Of a DNA stretch of 64,000 bases, positions 17,760 through 26,286 are shown piece by piece (the first letter of the stretch is position 1; each line of letters starts with the position of its first letter). The notes below the pieces were generated by a model. It did no database searches and was not told where the DNA came from. It saw nothing but the letters and a program-made list of their open reading frames with translations. The DNA comes from DASVEG01 sp035540495 (GTDB taxonomy: Bacteria > Actinomycetota > Acidimicrobiia > Acidimicrobiales > CADCTF01), in assembly GCA_035540495.1 (NCBI GenBank), contig DATLGL010000027.1, positions 62,001 through 126,000 of the forward strand, written 5' to 3'. Made by a program: the position numbers and the translations under genes.

Positions 17760-18340
17760 CCGAGAAGAAGGAGCCCCAGGTCCTCGACGTCCGCTCCGTC
17801 GAAGCGTGGGAGGAGTGGCTCGAGACGCACGGTCCCGACCACGACGAGGGCGTGTGGCTGATGCTCCCGAAGAAAGGGAACGACGAGTCGTCGCTGCGGT
17901 ACGAGGCGGCGGTCGAGTCCGCGCTGTGCTTCGGATGGATCGACGGCCAGGGCAAGCGCCTCGACGACGCGTGGTCGCTCCAGCGGATGACGCCGAGGCG
18001 GAAGCGCAGCATCTGGTCGAAGATCAACGTCGCCCGCGCCGAGCGGCTCATCGCGGAGGGACGGATGCGGCCGGCAGGTCTGGCCGAGGTCGAGCGGGCC
18101 AAGGCCGACGGACGGTGGGAGCAGGCGTACGACGCGCCCTCCACCGCGGAGGTGCCGGCCGACTTCCTCGAAGCCCTCGAGCGGGCTCCCGAGGCGAAGG
18201 CGTTCTACGAGACCCTGACCAAGCGGAACACCTACCCGATCGTCCACCGGCTGCAGACGGCGCGGACGCCCGAGACCCGCGCCCGGCGCATCAAGGCGAT
18301 CGTCGAGCAGTTCGAGCGGGGCGAGAAGTTCTACGACTGA
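17756..18340 (+). CDS. YdeI/OmpD-associated family protein
   Basis: This 194-residue protein matches the YdeI/OmpD-associated family: 'WEEWLETHGPDHDEGVWLML' near the N-terminus, the family signature 'ALCFGWIDGQGKRLDD', then 'QRMTPRRKRSIWSKIN' and 'GRMRPAGLAEVERAKADGRW'. The C-terminal 'RIQTA/ETRARRIKAIVEQFERGE' helix is also typical (here 'QTARTPETRARRIKAIVEQF'). The family has been linked to bacteriocin or peptide protection in enterobacteria, but the biochemical role is not established. GTG start in a GTGA overlap with the GNAT gene. It ends 21 bases before the molybdenum hydroxylase gene. Confidence 0.88.
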   Translation: MTEKKEPQVLDVRSVEAWEEWLETHGPDHDEGVWLMLPKKGNDESSLRYEAAVESALCFGWIDGQGKRLDDAWSLQRMTPRRKRSIWSKINVARAERLIAEGRMRPAGLAEVERAKADGRWEQAYDAPSTAEVPADFLEALERAPEAKAFYETLTKRNTYPIVHRLQTARTPETRARRIKAIVEQFERGEKFYD

Positions 18341-18361
18341 CGCTGACGCTACGGTCGGCCG

Positions 18362-20623
18362 ATGCCGCTGTTGGGTACCGCCGTCCGCCGCGTCGAGGAC
18401 GCGCCGCTGCTCGTCGGGGAGGGGCGCTTCGTCGCCGACGTCGACCTGCCGGGTTGCCTTCACGTCGCCTACGTCACCGCCACGGTCGCCCACGCGCGGA
18501 TCACCCACGTCGACGTCGAAGCGGCCCGCGCCGCGCCCGGTGTCGTCGACGTCGTCACCCCCGGCGACATCGAGCTCCCTCCCCTCTCTCCGATCAGTCC
18601 CGACTGGCCGGTGGAGATGGCGCGGCCGCTGCTCGCGACGGACGTCGTCCGGTTCGTGGGCGAGCCGCTCGTCGCGATCGTCGCGGAGACCGCAGAGGAC
18701 GCAGCCGACGCGGCCGAGCTCGTCGTCGTCGAGGTCGACCCGCTGCCGAGCGTCATCGGATTCGACGCCGCGCTGGCAGGCGACGTGCTGCTGTTCCCGG
18801 ACGCCCGCACCAACGTCGTCGCTCGACCACACGGAGGCGCCGACGGTGACCTCCCCTTCGATTCCTGTGAGGTGGTCGTCGAGGCGACGTTCGAAAACCA
18901 GCGCCTCGCTCCGTGCCCGATCGAGACGCGCGTCGCTGCGTCGTTGTGGACCGACGACGGCCGGCTCGTCCAGTACGCGTCGTGTCAAGGGGCTCACCCG
19001 ATCCGGACCCAGCTCGCCAACGTGTACGGACTGGAAACCGATCAGGTGCGAGTGATCACGCAGGACGTCGGCGGCTCGTTCGGCGCCAAGGGACGGGCCT
19101 ATCCCGAAGACCTGCTGCTGCCGCTGCTCGCCAAGCGGTCGGGACGACCCGTGCGGTGGACGCCGCCCCGCTCCGACGACATGGTCGGCCTCGGTCACTC
19201 GCGCGCCCAGCGCCAACGGGTCCGCATCGGCGGCGACCGCGACGGCACCATCCGCTGCCTCGAGGTCGAGCTCCTGATCGACTGCGGCGCCTATCCCGTG
19301 AACGGCCCGCTCCTGGTCGGCAACACCGGCGCGCTCCTCCCCGGCCCGTATGCGATCGAGCACGTTCGCTGGCATGCGACGGCGGTCGTGACCAACACGA
19401 CGCCGCTCGTCGCGTACCGAGGCGCGGGCCGTCCCGAGGCCGCGGCGCTCGTCGACCGCGCGGTCGACGTGTTCGCGGCCGAGGCTCGGCTCGACCCGAT
19501 CGACGTCAGGCGGAAGAACCTGATCGCCCCCGAGGCCTTCCCGTGGTCGAGCCCGACCGGGCTCACCTACGACAGCGGCGACTACGTCAAGGCGCTCGAT
19601 CTCGCGCTCGCACTCGTCGACGTCGACGCCGTCCGAGCCGAGCAGGCGGCGCGCCGCGAACGGCACGACACGCGTGTGGTCGGCATCGGGACATCGGTCT
19701 TCATCGACCGGACCGCCGGCATCAAGGGAAGCGAGTACGGCGCCGTCACGCTTCGGCGCGACGGCTCGATCCTCGTGCACACGGGCTCGTCGCCGTACGG
19801 CCAGGGCCACTACACCGCGTGGGCGATGCTCGTCGCCGACCGCACCGGCCTGCCCCTCGACCGCATCGAGGTGTTCCACGGCGACACGGATGTCGTCCCG
19901 CGCGGAGGCGTCACCGGTGGCTCGCGCAGCGCGCAGAAGGCGGGCTCCGCCATCGCCGAGGCGTCGGACGCCCTCGTCGTCGAAGCCAGGCGGCTCGCGG
20001 CGAACCTGCTCGAGGCCGCGGAGGACGACGTCGTGCTCGACGTCGGTCGAGCGGAGTTCCACGTGGTGGGCGCGCCCGGGGCGCGGACGATCTCGTGGGT
20101 CGAGCTCGCTGGTGAGCTCGCCGACGACGGGCCCGGGCTCAAGTGCGAAGCAGACTTCGCCGGTGAGGGTCCGACGTTCCCGTTCGGGGCGTACGTGGCG
20201 GTCGTCGAGGTCGACATCGAAACCGGGAGCATCGACCTCCGCCGCATCGTCACCGTCGACGACGCAGGAACCATCCTCAACCCGATGCTGGCGCTCGGCC
20301 AGGTGCACGGCGGCCTGGCCCAAGGCCTCGCCCAGGCGCTGTTCGAGGAGTTCGTCTACGACGACGACGGCAACCCGCGAACGGCCACCTTCGCCGACTA
20401 CATGCTCCCCACCGCAGCCGACCTCCCGGGCTTCGAGTCGTACCTGACCGAGACGCCGTCGCCGAACAACCCGATGGGGTTCAAGGGCATCGCCGAGTCG
20501 GGGACGATCGGTGGGCCGCCCGTCGTCCAGAACGCCGTCGTCGACGCGCTCTCGCATCTCGGCGTCCGCCACCTCGACCTGCCCCTGACCCCCGAGCGCG
20601 TCTGGAGAGCGATCCCGCGATGA
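18362..20623 (+). CDS. Xanthine dehydrogenase-family molybdopterin-binding subunit, form-II CoxL-like
   Basis: The 753-residue protein has the aldehyde oxidase/xanthine dehydrogenase a/b hammerhead domain (about 10-110) and the Mo-cofactor-binding domains. The loop 'AYRGAGRPEAA' near residue 351 is the form-II motif; true CO dehydrogenases have AYxCSFR. The catalytic Glu lies in 'KGIAESGTIGGPP' near residue 711, and 'QDVGGSFGAKG' is the usual Mo-pterin Gly-rich loop. The FAD (CoxM) and 2Fe-2S (CoxS) subunits are not in the window, so this is an orphan large subunit. The reaction is a hydroxylation of an aldehyde or heterocycle of unknown identity. It overlaps the SDR start by 4 bases. Confidence 0.9.
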   Translation: MPLLGTAVRRVEDAPLLVGEGRFVADVDLPGCLHVAYVTATVAHARITHVDVEAARAAPGVVDVVTPGDIELPPLSPISPDWPVEMARPLLATDVVRFVGEPLVAIVAETAEDAADAAELVVVEVDPLPSVIGFDAALAGDVLLFPDARTNVVARPHGGADGDLPFDSCEVVVEATFENQRLAPCPIETRVAASLWTDDGRLVQYASCQGAHPIRTQLANVYGLETDQVRVITQDVGGSFGAKGRAYPEDLLLPLLAKRSGRPVRWTPPRSDDMVGLGHSRAQRQRVRIGGDRDGTIRCLEVELLIDCGAYPVNGPLLVGNTGALLPGPYAIEHVRWHATAVVTNTTPLVAYRGAGRPEAAALVDRAVDVFAAEARLDPIDVRRKNLIAPEAFPWSSPTGLTYDSGDYVKALDLALALVDVDAVRAEQAARRERHDTRVVGIGTSVFIDRTAGIKGSEYGAVTLRRDGSILVHTGSSPYGQGHYTAWAMLVADRTGLPLDRIEVFHGDTDVVPRGGVTGGSRSAQKAGSAIAEASDALVVEARRLAANLLEAAEDDVVLDVGRAEFHVVGAPGARTISWVELAGELADDGPGLKCEADFAGEGPTFPFGAYVAVVEVDIETGSIDLRRIVTVDDAGTILNPMLALGQVHGGLAQGLAQALFEEFVYDDDGNPRTATFADYMLPTAADLPGFESYLTETPSPNNPMGFKGIAESGTIGGPPVVQNAVVDALSHLGVRHLDLPLTPERVWRAIPR

Positions 20624-21432
20624 CCACCACCAGCCGTCCCCGCCTCGAGAACAAGACCGCAGTGGTCGTCGGTGCCGGGCAGACGCCGGGCGAGACGGTC
20701 GGCAACGGCCGCGCCGTCGCGATGCTCTTCGCGCGGGAAGGCGCTCACGTCGTCGTCGTCGACCGGCACGAGGCCTCCGCGGAGGAGACGAAGGCTTTCA
20801 TCGCCGGCGAGGGCGGGCGAGCCGACGTCGTGGTCGCCGACATCGCTTCATCCGGGGCACCCGCAGCCGTCGTCGAGCGATCGCTCGAGCTGCTCGGGCG
20901 CATCGACATCCTCCACAACAACGTCGGCATCGGCGCGGGCGACAGCACACCCGCGTCGTTGAAGGAAGACGCGTGGGACCGCATCCTCGACGTGAACCTC
21001 AAGGCGATGTGGCTCACGTGCAAGGCCGCGCTCCCGTCGATGCGCGAGCAGCGCGGAGGAGCGATCGTGAACATCTCGTCGCTCGCCGCGGTCGCTGCGG
21101 CCGGCAACCTGACCGCCTACAAGATCTCGAAAGCAGGCGTGAACGCGCTCACCCAGAACCTCGCGCTCACCAACGCCCGCTACGGCATCCGCGCCAACGC
21201 GCTCATGCCGGGCTTCATCGACACGCCGATGGCCGTCGACGCACCGGCACGGGCGACGGGAACCGACCGCGGCGAGTACGCCGCGCTCCGCGCAGGCCGT
21301 GTGCCGCTCGGCCATCAAGGCACGGCATGGGACGTCGCCTACGCCGCGCTCTACCTCGCGTCCGACGAGGCTGCGTTCGTCACGGGCGTCGTTCTCCCGG
21401 TCGACGGCGGCCAGGGCGCCATGACCGGCTGA
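20620..21432 (+). CDS. Short-chain dehydrogenase/reductase (SDR)
   Basis: A 270-residue classical SDR with an NAD(P)-binding segment 'VVVGAGQTPGETVGNGRAVA', whose glycine motif is longer than the usual TGxxxGxG. Also present are 'LHNNVGIG' (NNxG-type) and the catalytic set S154 ('NISS'), Y167 and K171 ('AYKISKAG'). The C-terminal 'PGFIDTPM' and 'ASDEAAFVTGVVLPVDGG' blocks are canonical. An Asp at the end of beta-2 ('VVVDRHE') favours NAD(H). It is translationally coupled (ATGA) to the molybdenum hydroxylase subunit, so the two may act on the same alcohol/aldehyde pathway. Its TGA touches the convergent nitroreductase stop. Confidence 0.93.
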   Translation: MTTTSRPRLENKTAVVVGAGQTPGETVGNGRAVAMLFAREGAHVVVVDRHEASAEETKAFIAGEGGRADVVVADIASSGAPAAVVERSLELLGRIDILHNNVGIGAGDSTPASLKEDAWDRILDVNLKAMWLTCKAALPSMREQRGGAIVNISSLAAVAAAGNLTAYKISKAGVNALTQNLALTNARYGIRANALMPGFIDTPMAVDAPARATGTDRGEYAALRAGRVPLGHQGTAWDVAYAALYLASDEAAFVTGVVLPVDGGQGAMTG

Positions 21433-22099
21433 TCAGCTCCTCCTCGGACCGCCGGCGAACCTCGTGCCCGGCGGATCGACCGCCCACGACGCCGGCGACT
21501 CCCACCGGTCTTCGTAGATCAGCTCGCCGATCGGCTTCCGGCGCACGGGCCCGTGCGATCCGACCGGCCGCCCGAGGGGGATCGTCGCGCTGAGCGCCAC
21601 GCCGTCCGGGATCTCGAGCAGCTCCCGCAGCTGCGGCTCGACGAACGTGTGCCACATCGTCACCACCCGTAGCCGAGCGCCCGAGCCGCGAGCAGGAGGT
21701 TCTGCACGGCCGGGTAGACCGACCCGCCCTCCGTGGGGTTCGGCTCGCGGTACCGAACGAGACACGCCAGAGCCACGACGGGGATCGTCTCGAAGTTGTC
21801 GACGAAGTGCTGCATCGCCCGCGCGGTGCGCGACTTCGGAGAGTCGTCGTCGGCGGAGTAGTCGTCGGTCACCCGCTTCGCGCGCCACCCCGTCGGAACG
21901 CCTCGCCCAGCAACGCCTTCGCCTGCGCCGCTCGCTCGCCGTCGCGCAGCACCACGAACCGGAACGGCTGTCGGTTCGAACCCGACGGCGCGCGGCTCGC
22001 GGCGAAGAACATCTTCTGGAGATCGTCGTCGGGGATCGGATCGGGGCGGAACCGGCGGATCGCCCGCGTCGTCGCGAGCCCTTCGAGGAGGTCGACCAT
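21433..22099 (-). pseudogene. Nitroreductase-family protein, broken by two frameshifts
   Basis: Three successive frames encode one FMN/F420 nitroreductase. 'MVDLLEGLATTRAIRRFRPD...SRAPSGSNRQPFRFVV' begins at the ATG at 22099. The middle ('GWRAKRVTDDYSADD' to 'NLLLAARALGYG') is in a second frame, and 'VVTMWHTFVEPQLRELLEIP' to 'GGPRRS' in a third. Inserting one G in the runs at 21888-21891 and at 21666-21668 (C-runs on the plus strand) restores a single frame of about 222 residues. Both lesions are single-base losses in homopolymers, so a sequencing or assembly error is as likely as true decay. The protein would reduce an activated C=C or nitro compound. Confidence 0.82.
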
Positions 22100-22124
22100 C
22101 GGCGCCCGAGCGTACGATCCCGCC

Positions 22125-23402
22125 ATGGAGCGGGGGGCGTGGTTCGACTCGGCGCGGTTCGGGATGTTCATCCACTGGGGCCATGTGAGCCAGCAAGGGC
22201 TCGAGCTGTCGTGGCCGATGGCCGGCGGCACCGCGGTCCTCCCCTACTCGACGCCGGTGCCGGTCGAGCAGTACCAGTCGTCGGCCGCCACGTTCGCTCC
22301 GTCGGTCGACGCGCCGAAGGAGTGGGCCGCGCTCGCAGCTGACGCGGGCATGCGCTACGCCGTCTTCACCTCGCGCCACCACGACGGCTTCTCGATGTGG
22401 CCGAGCGCCGTGTCCGACTTCCACGCCTCCGACGATCTGGTCGGCGCCTACGTCGACGCATTCCGATCCGCAGGCCTGCGGGTCGGGCTCTACTACTCGC
22501 TCTCCGATTGGCATCACGTCGACTACCCGGCGCTCACCGACGACGACCGGCCCTACGCCTTCTCGCCCCGCCGTTCCTCACCCGAGGCTTGGGGCCGGTT
22601 CGTCGACGACTACCTGTTCCCGCAGGTCCGCGAGCTCCTGACCGACTACGGGACGATCGACGTGCTGTGGTTCGACGGCGGATGGGAGCGGTCGGCGCGG
22701 GAGTGGAAGGCCGACGAGCTGATGGCGATGATCCGCGACCTCCAGCCCGAGTGCCTCGTCAACGACCGCCTCCCTGGCCATGGCGACTACGAGACGCCGG
22801 AGCAGTTGGTGCCCGCCGCACCGTCCGACGGCCGGTGGGAGACGTGCATGACGATGAACTCGACCTGGGGCTACTGCCCCGCCGACACCGGCTACAAGTC
22901 GGCGCGAGAGCTCGTGCACACGCTGTGCGAGGTGGCAGGGCGCGGAGGCAACCTCCTGCTCAACGTCGGGCCTCGCGGTGATGGCTCGCTCGCGCCAGAA
23001 CAGGTCGAGCGCCTCGAGACGGTCGCCCGGTGGATGCGGGCGAACGCTGGCTCGATCCACGACACCACGCCGGGGCTCGAGCCGTGGCAGGTCTACGCAC
23101 CGTCGACTCGTTCGGGCGACGCCGTCTACGTCCACCTCCTCGCGCGGCCCTACGAGACGGCGACCGTCCGCGGTCTCCCCATCCGGCGTGTTCGGGGTGT
23201 CACCCACGTCGCGTCCGGTCGACTGCTCGAACACCGGACGCGCTGCTCGGTGATGGACGACCTCCTCAACTGGGACCCGTCCGGCGAGCTGATCGTCGAC
23301 GTCCCTGCCGACTGCATCGACGACCTCGCGACGGTCCTCGCCATCGAGATCGCCCCCGAAGGTTCCGAGGTGGAGCCCCCGCTCGCCTTCCGCACTCAGT
23401 AG
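22125..23402 (+). CDS. Alpha-L-fucosidase, glycoside hydrolase family 29
   Basis: A 425-residue GH29-type protein. Diagnostic blocks are 'FGMFIHWGHVSQQG' at the N-terminus, 'YAVFTSRHHDGFSMWPS', 'GLRVGLYYSLSDWHH', the nucleophile motif 'DVLWFDGGW' with D184, and 'GNLLLNVGPRGDGSL'. No signal peptide is visible, so it would act in the cytoplasm on imported fuco-oligosaccharides or glycosides. The ATG at 22125 was chosen because it starts directly before the conserved first strand. It is divergent from the broken nitroreductase, with 25 bases between the start codons. No other glycan gene is adjacent, so the substrate is open. Confidence 0.92.
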   Translation: MERGAWFDSARFGMFIHWGHVSQQGLELSWPMAGGTAVLPYSTPVPVEQYQSSAATFAPSVDAPKEWAALAADAGMRYAVFTSRHHDGFSMWPSAVSDFHASDDLVGAYVDAFRSAGLRVGLYYSLSDWHHVDYPALTDDDRPYAFSPRRSSPEAWGRFVDDYLFPQVRELLTDYGTIDVLWFDGGWERSAREWKADELMAMIRDLQPECLVNDRLPGHGDYETPEQLVPAAPSDGRWETCMTMNSTWGYCPADTGYKSARELVHTLCEVAGRGGNLLLNVGPRGDGSLAPEQVERLETVARWMRANAGSIHDTTPGLEPWQVYAPSTRSGDAVYVHLLARPYETATVRGLPIRRVRGVTHVASGRLLEHRTRCSVMDDLLNWDPSGELIVDVPADCIDDLATVLAIEIAPEGSEVEPPLAFRTQ

Positions 23403-23408
23403 CCGCCG

Positions 23409-23445
23409 TGTCGCGACCTCCGCGACAGAACCCCGTGTGAGGGGT
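23409..23445. terminator. Two tandem stem-loops in a convergent gap
   Basis: TGTCGCG (23409-23415) and CGCGACA (23421-23427) form a 7-bp stem with a 5-base loop. A second stem, ACCCC/GGGGT, lies at 23430-23445. They sit between the convergent ends of the fucosidase and MoaD-like genes, with no T-tract, and fit a bidirectional high-GC actinobacterial terminator. Confidence 0.4.
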
Positions 23446-23502
23446 GGCGTTCGTCGCGCAGGTCGGGCGCAGGTGGGGCGCACGACGCATGCGCGTCGCC
23501 GC

Positions 23503-23769
23503 TCAGCCGCCGGACAACGCCTGCATGATCGTGATCTCGTCGGCGTCGGTCACGGCAACCGACAGCGAGCGGTCGCGCACGAGCTCCTGGTTCACCCACA
23601 CCCGGACGTGCTGGCGGAGCTGGCCGTGCTCGTCGACCATGCGGAAGCGGAAGCCGGGGAACTGGCGGTCGAGGTCGGCCACGACCTCGGCGACCGTCGC
23701 ACCGGCCGCGCCGACCTCGGCCGCGCCCGCCGTGTACGACCGGAGCGGCGTCGGGATGCGGACGATCAC
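23503..23769 (-). CDS. MoaD/ThiS-family ubiquitin-like sulfur carrier
   Basis: An 88-residue beta-grasp protein that begins 'MIVRIPTPLRSYT' and ends in the diglycine 'ITIMQALSGG' required for C-terminal adenylation and thiocarboxylate formation in MoaD/ThiS carriers. The 'GATVAEVVADLDRQFPGF' segment is a typical MoaD helix. The GTG at 23769 overlaps the stop of the preceding propeller gene (GTGA); the open frame upstream is out of frame with it. No MoaE, MoeB or ThiF partner is nearby. In actinobacteria such carriers often sit next to propeller proteins of unknown role. Function: likely sulfur carrier, pathway undefined. Confidence 0.85.
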   Translation of the reverse strand: MIVRIPTPLRSYTAGAAEVGAAGATVAEVVADLDRQFPGFRFRMVDEHGQLRQHVRVWVNQELVRDRSLSVAVTDADEITIMQALSGG

Positions 23770-24971
23770 CCGGCCGGCGGATACGCGCACTCGACGGCGT
23801 AGATCTCCGGCAGGTGCGCGGCAATGCACGCCCACGTCGCCCCTTCGTCGCGGCTCGCCCACACCTCGCCGCTCGTGGTGCCGAAGTACACGCCGACGGG
23901 ATCGTGCGTGTCGGTGGTCATCGCCTGGCGCTTCACTGTGAACCACGCCCGCTCCGGCAGCCCGCCGTCACACCGGATCCACGACTCTCCTGCGTCGCGA
24001 CTCACGTACGCCGCAGGGCGGCCGCCGGGGCTCGTGCGCGGCCACACGTCGGTGCCGTCCATCGGGAACACCCAGATGGTGTCGGGGTCACGGGGATGGA
24101 GCTCGATCGGGAAGCCGATGTCGCCGATCTCTCGGGGCATGTTGTCGCCGATGCGCACCCACTCGTTCGCCGGACGGTCGATCCGGTAGATGCCGCAGTG
24201 GTTCTGCTGGTAGAGCCGGTCGGGCTGCAGTGGGTGCAGCCGGACCGTGTGGGGGTCGTGGCCGAACTCGGGATACGGATCGGGGAAGAAGTCGGCCCGG
24301 CACCCCGCGTTGAGCGGCTGCCAGTCGTTGCCGCCGTCGGTCGACTCGAACACCCCACCGCCCGACAAGCCGATGTAGAGGTGGTCGGGATCGCGCGGGT
24401 CGACGTTCACCGAGTGGAGCAGCGATCCGTCGGGCGTGCCCTCGGTGTCGGGCCACTCGGCCCACGTCTCCCACATCTTGTGGTCGTTCCAACCGCTGAC
24501 CGGCTCCCACGTGTCGCCGCCGTCGGCTGTGCGGAACAGCCCCTGCGGCGACGCGCCGGCGTACCACGTGCCCGGCTCGTCGGCGTGGCCCGGCGAGAGC
24601 CAGAACACGCTCCGCACGCTGCGGCCCAGCCCGAGCGGGTCGGGCGAGGTGAAGGCGGGCGGCTTCGACGCCTCCGTCCACGTTCGCCCCAGATCGGCCG
24701 ATCGGAACACGGTGGGACCGAGGTGGCCGGTCTTCGCGGCGAGCAGCAGCGTCCGGCGGTCGCGGGGATCGAGCACCGCGTGGTGCGCGACGTGGCCGAG
24801 GAACGAAGGACCCGCCGCGCACCACTGCTCACGCGCCGGATCGGCGTCGATCCGCCACAGCCCCTTCCGGGTCGCGACCAGCAGCGACGGCCCGCCCAGC
24901 GGCTCGGCCGTCTCGATGTCGACGTATCGGGTGTGCACGTCAGGGAGACGATCGAACGACGCAGAACTCAT
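23766..24971 (-). CDS. Sialidase/VPS10-like beta-propeller (BNR-repeat) protein
   Basis: The 401-residue protein is built of BNR/Asp-box-type repeats: 'SADLGRTWTEASK', 'TADGGDTWEPVSGW', 'STDGGNDWQPLNAG', 'SRDAGESWIRCDGG' and 'SRDEGATWACIA' (S/TxDxGxxW). This is the beta-propeller of the sialidase/VPS10 superfamily. No signal peptide is seen and the catalytic residues of true sialidases are not evident, so 'exo-alpha-sialidase-like' is a fold call, not an activity. It is cotranscribed with the MoaD-like carrier (GTGA overlap) and preceded 6 bases upstream by a small 69-residue gene. Confidence 0.88.
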   Translation of the reverse strand: MSSASFDRLPDVHTRYVDIETAEPLGGPSLLVATRKGLWRIDADPAREQWCAAGPSFLGHVAHHAVLDPRDRRTLLLAAKTGHLGPTVFRSADLGRTWTEASKPPAFTSPDPLGLGRSVRSVFWLSPGHADEPGTWYAGASPQGLFRTADGGDTWEPVSGWNDHKMWETWAEWPDTEGTPDGSLLHSVNVDPRDPDHLYIGLSGGGVFESTDGGNDWQPLNAGCRADFFPDPYPEFGHDPHTVRLHPLQPDRLYQQNHCGIYRIDRPANEWVRIGDNMPREIGDIGFPIELHPRDPDTIWVFPMDGTDVWPRTSPGGRPAAYVSRDAGESWIRCDGGLPERAWFTVKRQAMTTDTHDPVGVYFGTTSGEVWASRDEGATWACIAAHLPEIYAVECAYPPAG

Positions 24972-24977
24972 CGGCCA

Positions 24978-25187
24978 CTACGACACCACACGAAGGTGGG
25001 GTCGCGCCGGGGGCTCGTACGCCGCGAGGTGGTCGGGGTCGACGAGCGGTTCGACGTCCCACGCCCAGCCGTCGGACGCGCGGGCGTTGAGACCCGCCCA
25101 CGCGACGGCGGTGTCTTCGTCGGCGAACGGGCCGACCATCCCCTTGTACGAGCCCCGATGGCTCAGCACGACCGTGAACGTCACCAC
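24978..25187 (-). CDS. Small hypothetical protein
   Basis: A 69-residue protein beginning at a GTG pair (25187/25184) with 'VTFTVVLSHRGSYKGMVGPFADEDTAVAWAGL' and a Trp-rich middle ('DGWAWDVEPL'). I recognise no domain. It lies 6 bases upstream of the propeller gene on the same strand, and third-position GC is high as in its neighbours, which supports a real gene. Its short alpha/beta pattern could be a SPOR-like or ACT-like fold; this is not decidable here. Confidence 0.55.
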   Translation of the reverse strand: MVTFTVVLSHRGSYKGMVGPFADEDTAVAWAGLNARASDGWAWDVEPLVDPDHLAAYEPPARPHLRVVS

Positions 25188-25228
25188 GCCCCGACGGTAC
25201 GACGAGGGTGGGACAACAACGCGGACGG

Positions 25229-26269
25229 TCAGTCGGCCCAGGCCTTGACCTTCTCGATCAACGCGAGCGGGTCATCGCCGACGGGCGTGATCGACAGGCG
25301 GGTCACGCCGGCGGCCTTGTACGCCTCGATCCGCTCTCGCACGCGCCCCTCGTCGCCCACGAGGGCGGTCGCCTCGAGGTAGTCGTCGGGCACGAGCGCC
25401 TCGGCCTCCGCCTTCTGGCCCGACAGGTAGAGGTCCTGGATCTTCTCGGCCTCCGCCTCGTAGCCGTAGCGACGGAAGACGTTGTTGTAGAAGTTCTTGC
25501 CCTTGGCGCCCATACCGCCGACGTAGAGAGCCGTGCCGCCACGGCCGCGGTCGCGGATCTTCTTGGCGACGTCGGCGTCGTTCGTGATCGCCACGGTGCC
25601 GCCGGCGACGATCTCGAGCGGAGCGAGCGACGGGTCACGACGAGCGGCACCCGCATCCAGATCGGGACCGAACACCTCGCGCGCCTTGTCGGGATGGAAG
25701 AACGCCGGCAGCCATCCATCCGCGATCTCCGCCGTCATCTGCACGTTCTTCGGACCGAGCGATGCGAGGTAGATCGGGATGTTCTCGCGCACCGGGTGGT
25801 TGATGATCTTGAGCGGCTTGCCGAGGCCGGTTCCCTGGTCGGGCGGGAGGGGGAGCTTGTAGAGCTCCCCGTCGTACTCGACCCGCTCCCGCTTCCACAC
25901 CTTGCGGCAGATGTCGATGATCTCCTTCGTGGCGGTCAGCGGCTTCGTGTACGGCACGCCGTGCCAGCCTTCGATCACCTGCGGTCCCGATGCGCCGAGC
26001 CCGAGGACGAAGCGGCCTTCCGAGACCGCATCGAGGCCGGCCGCCGTCATCGCGGTGAGGGTGGGGGTGCGGGAGTAGAGCGGGAGGATGCCCGATGCGA
26101 GCTCCATCCGCTCCGTCTGCCCGGCGAGGTAGCCGAGGATGCTCACGGCGTCGAAGCTGTACAGCTCCGCCACCCACACCATGTCGATTCCGGCCGACTC
26201 GAACTCACGCGCCCGCCGCGCCGCGGCTTTCGGGTCGCCGGTGTAGCCGAGTCCCATCGAGAGCTTCAT
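25229..26269 (-). CDS. LLM-class F420-dependent oxidoreductase
   Basis: The 346-residue luciferase-like monooxygenase-fold protein has 'AREFESAGIDMVWVAELYSFDAVS' near the N-terminus, 'GILPLYSRTPTLTAMTAAGLD', 'SEGRFVLGLGASGPQV' and 'IPIYLASLGPKNVQ', the usual TIM-barrel landmarks of F420-using members of this superfamily. It would transfer hydride between coenzyme F420 and an organic substrate. It is a single gene between the GGDEF-RHH gene (17 bases upstream) and the 69-residue gene. A similar but more distant family member is encoded at 45965. The ATG is at the conserved 'MKLSMGLGY' N-terminus. Confidence 0.92.
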   Translation of the reverse strand: MKLSMGLGYTGDPKAAARRAREFESAGIDMVWVAELYSFDAVSILGYLAGQTERMELASGILPLYSRTPTLTAMTAAGLDAVSEGRFVLGLGASGPQVIEGWHGVPYTKPLTATKEIIDICRKVWKRERVEYDGELYKLPLPPDQGTGLGKPLKIINHPVRENIPIYLASLGPKNVQMTAEIADGWLPAFFHPDKAREVFGPDLDAGAARRDPSLAPLEIVAGGTVAITNDADVAKKIRDRGRGGTALYVGGMGAKGKNFYNNVFRRYGYEAEAEKIQDLYLSGQKAEAEALVPDDYLEATALVGDEGRVRERIEAYKAAGVTRLSITPVGDDPLALIEKVKAWAD

Positions 26270-26286
26270 GAGACTGGCCTAGCACC

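Noticed and set aside
17678..20572. A 964-codon open frame on the minus strand
   Set aside because: It lies antisense to the molybdenum hydroxylase and YdeI genes and has low-complexity Arg/Asp/Gly content typical of a shadow frame in GC-rich DNA.
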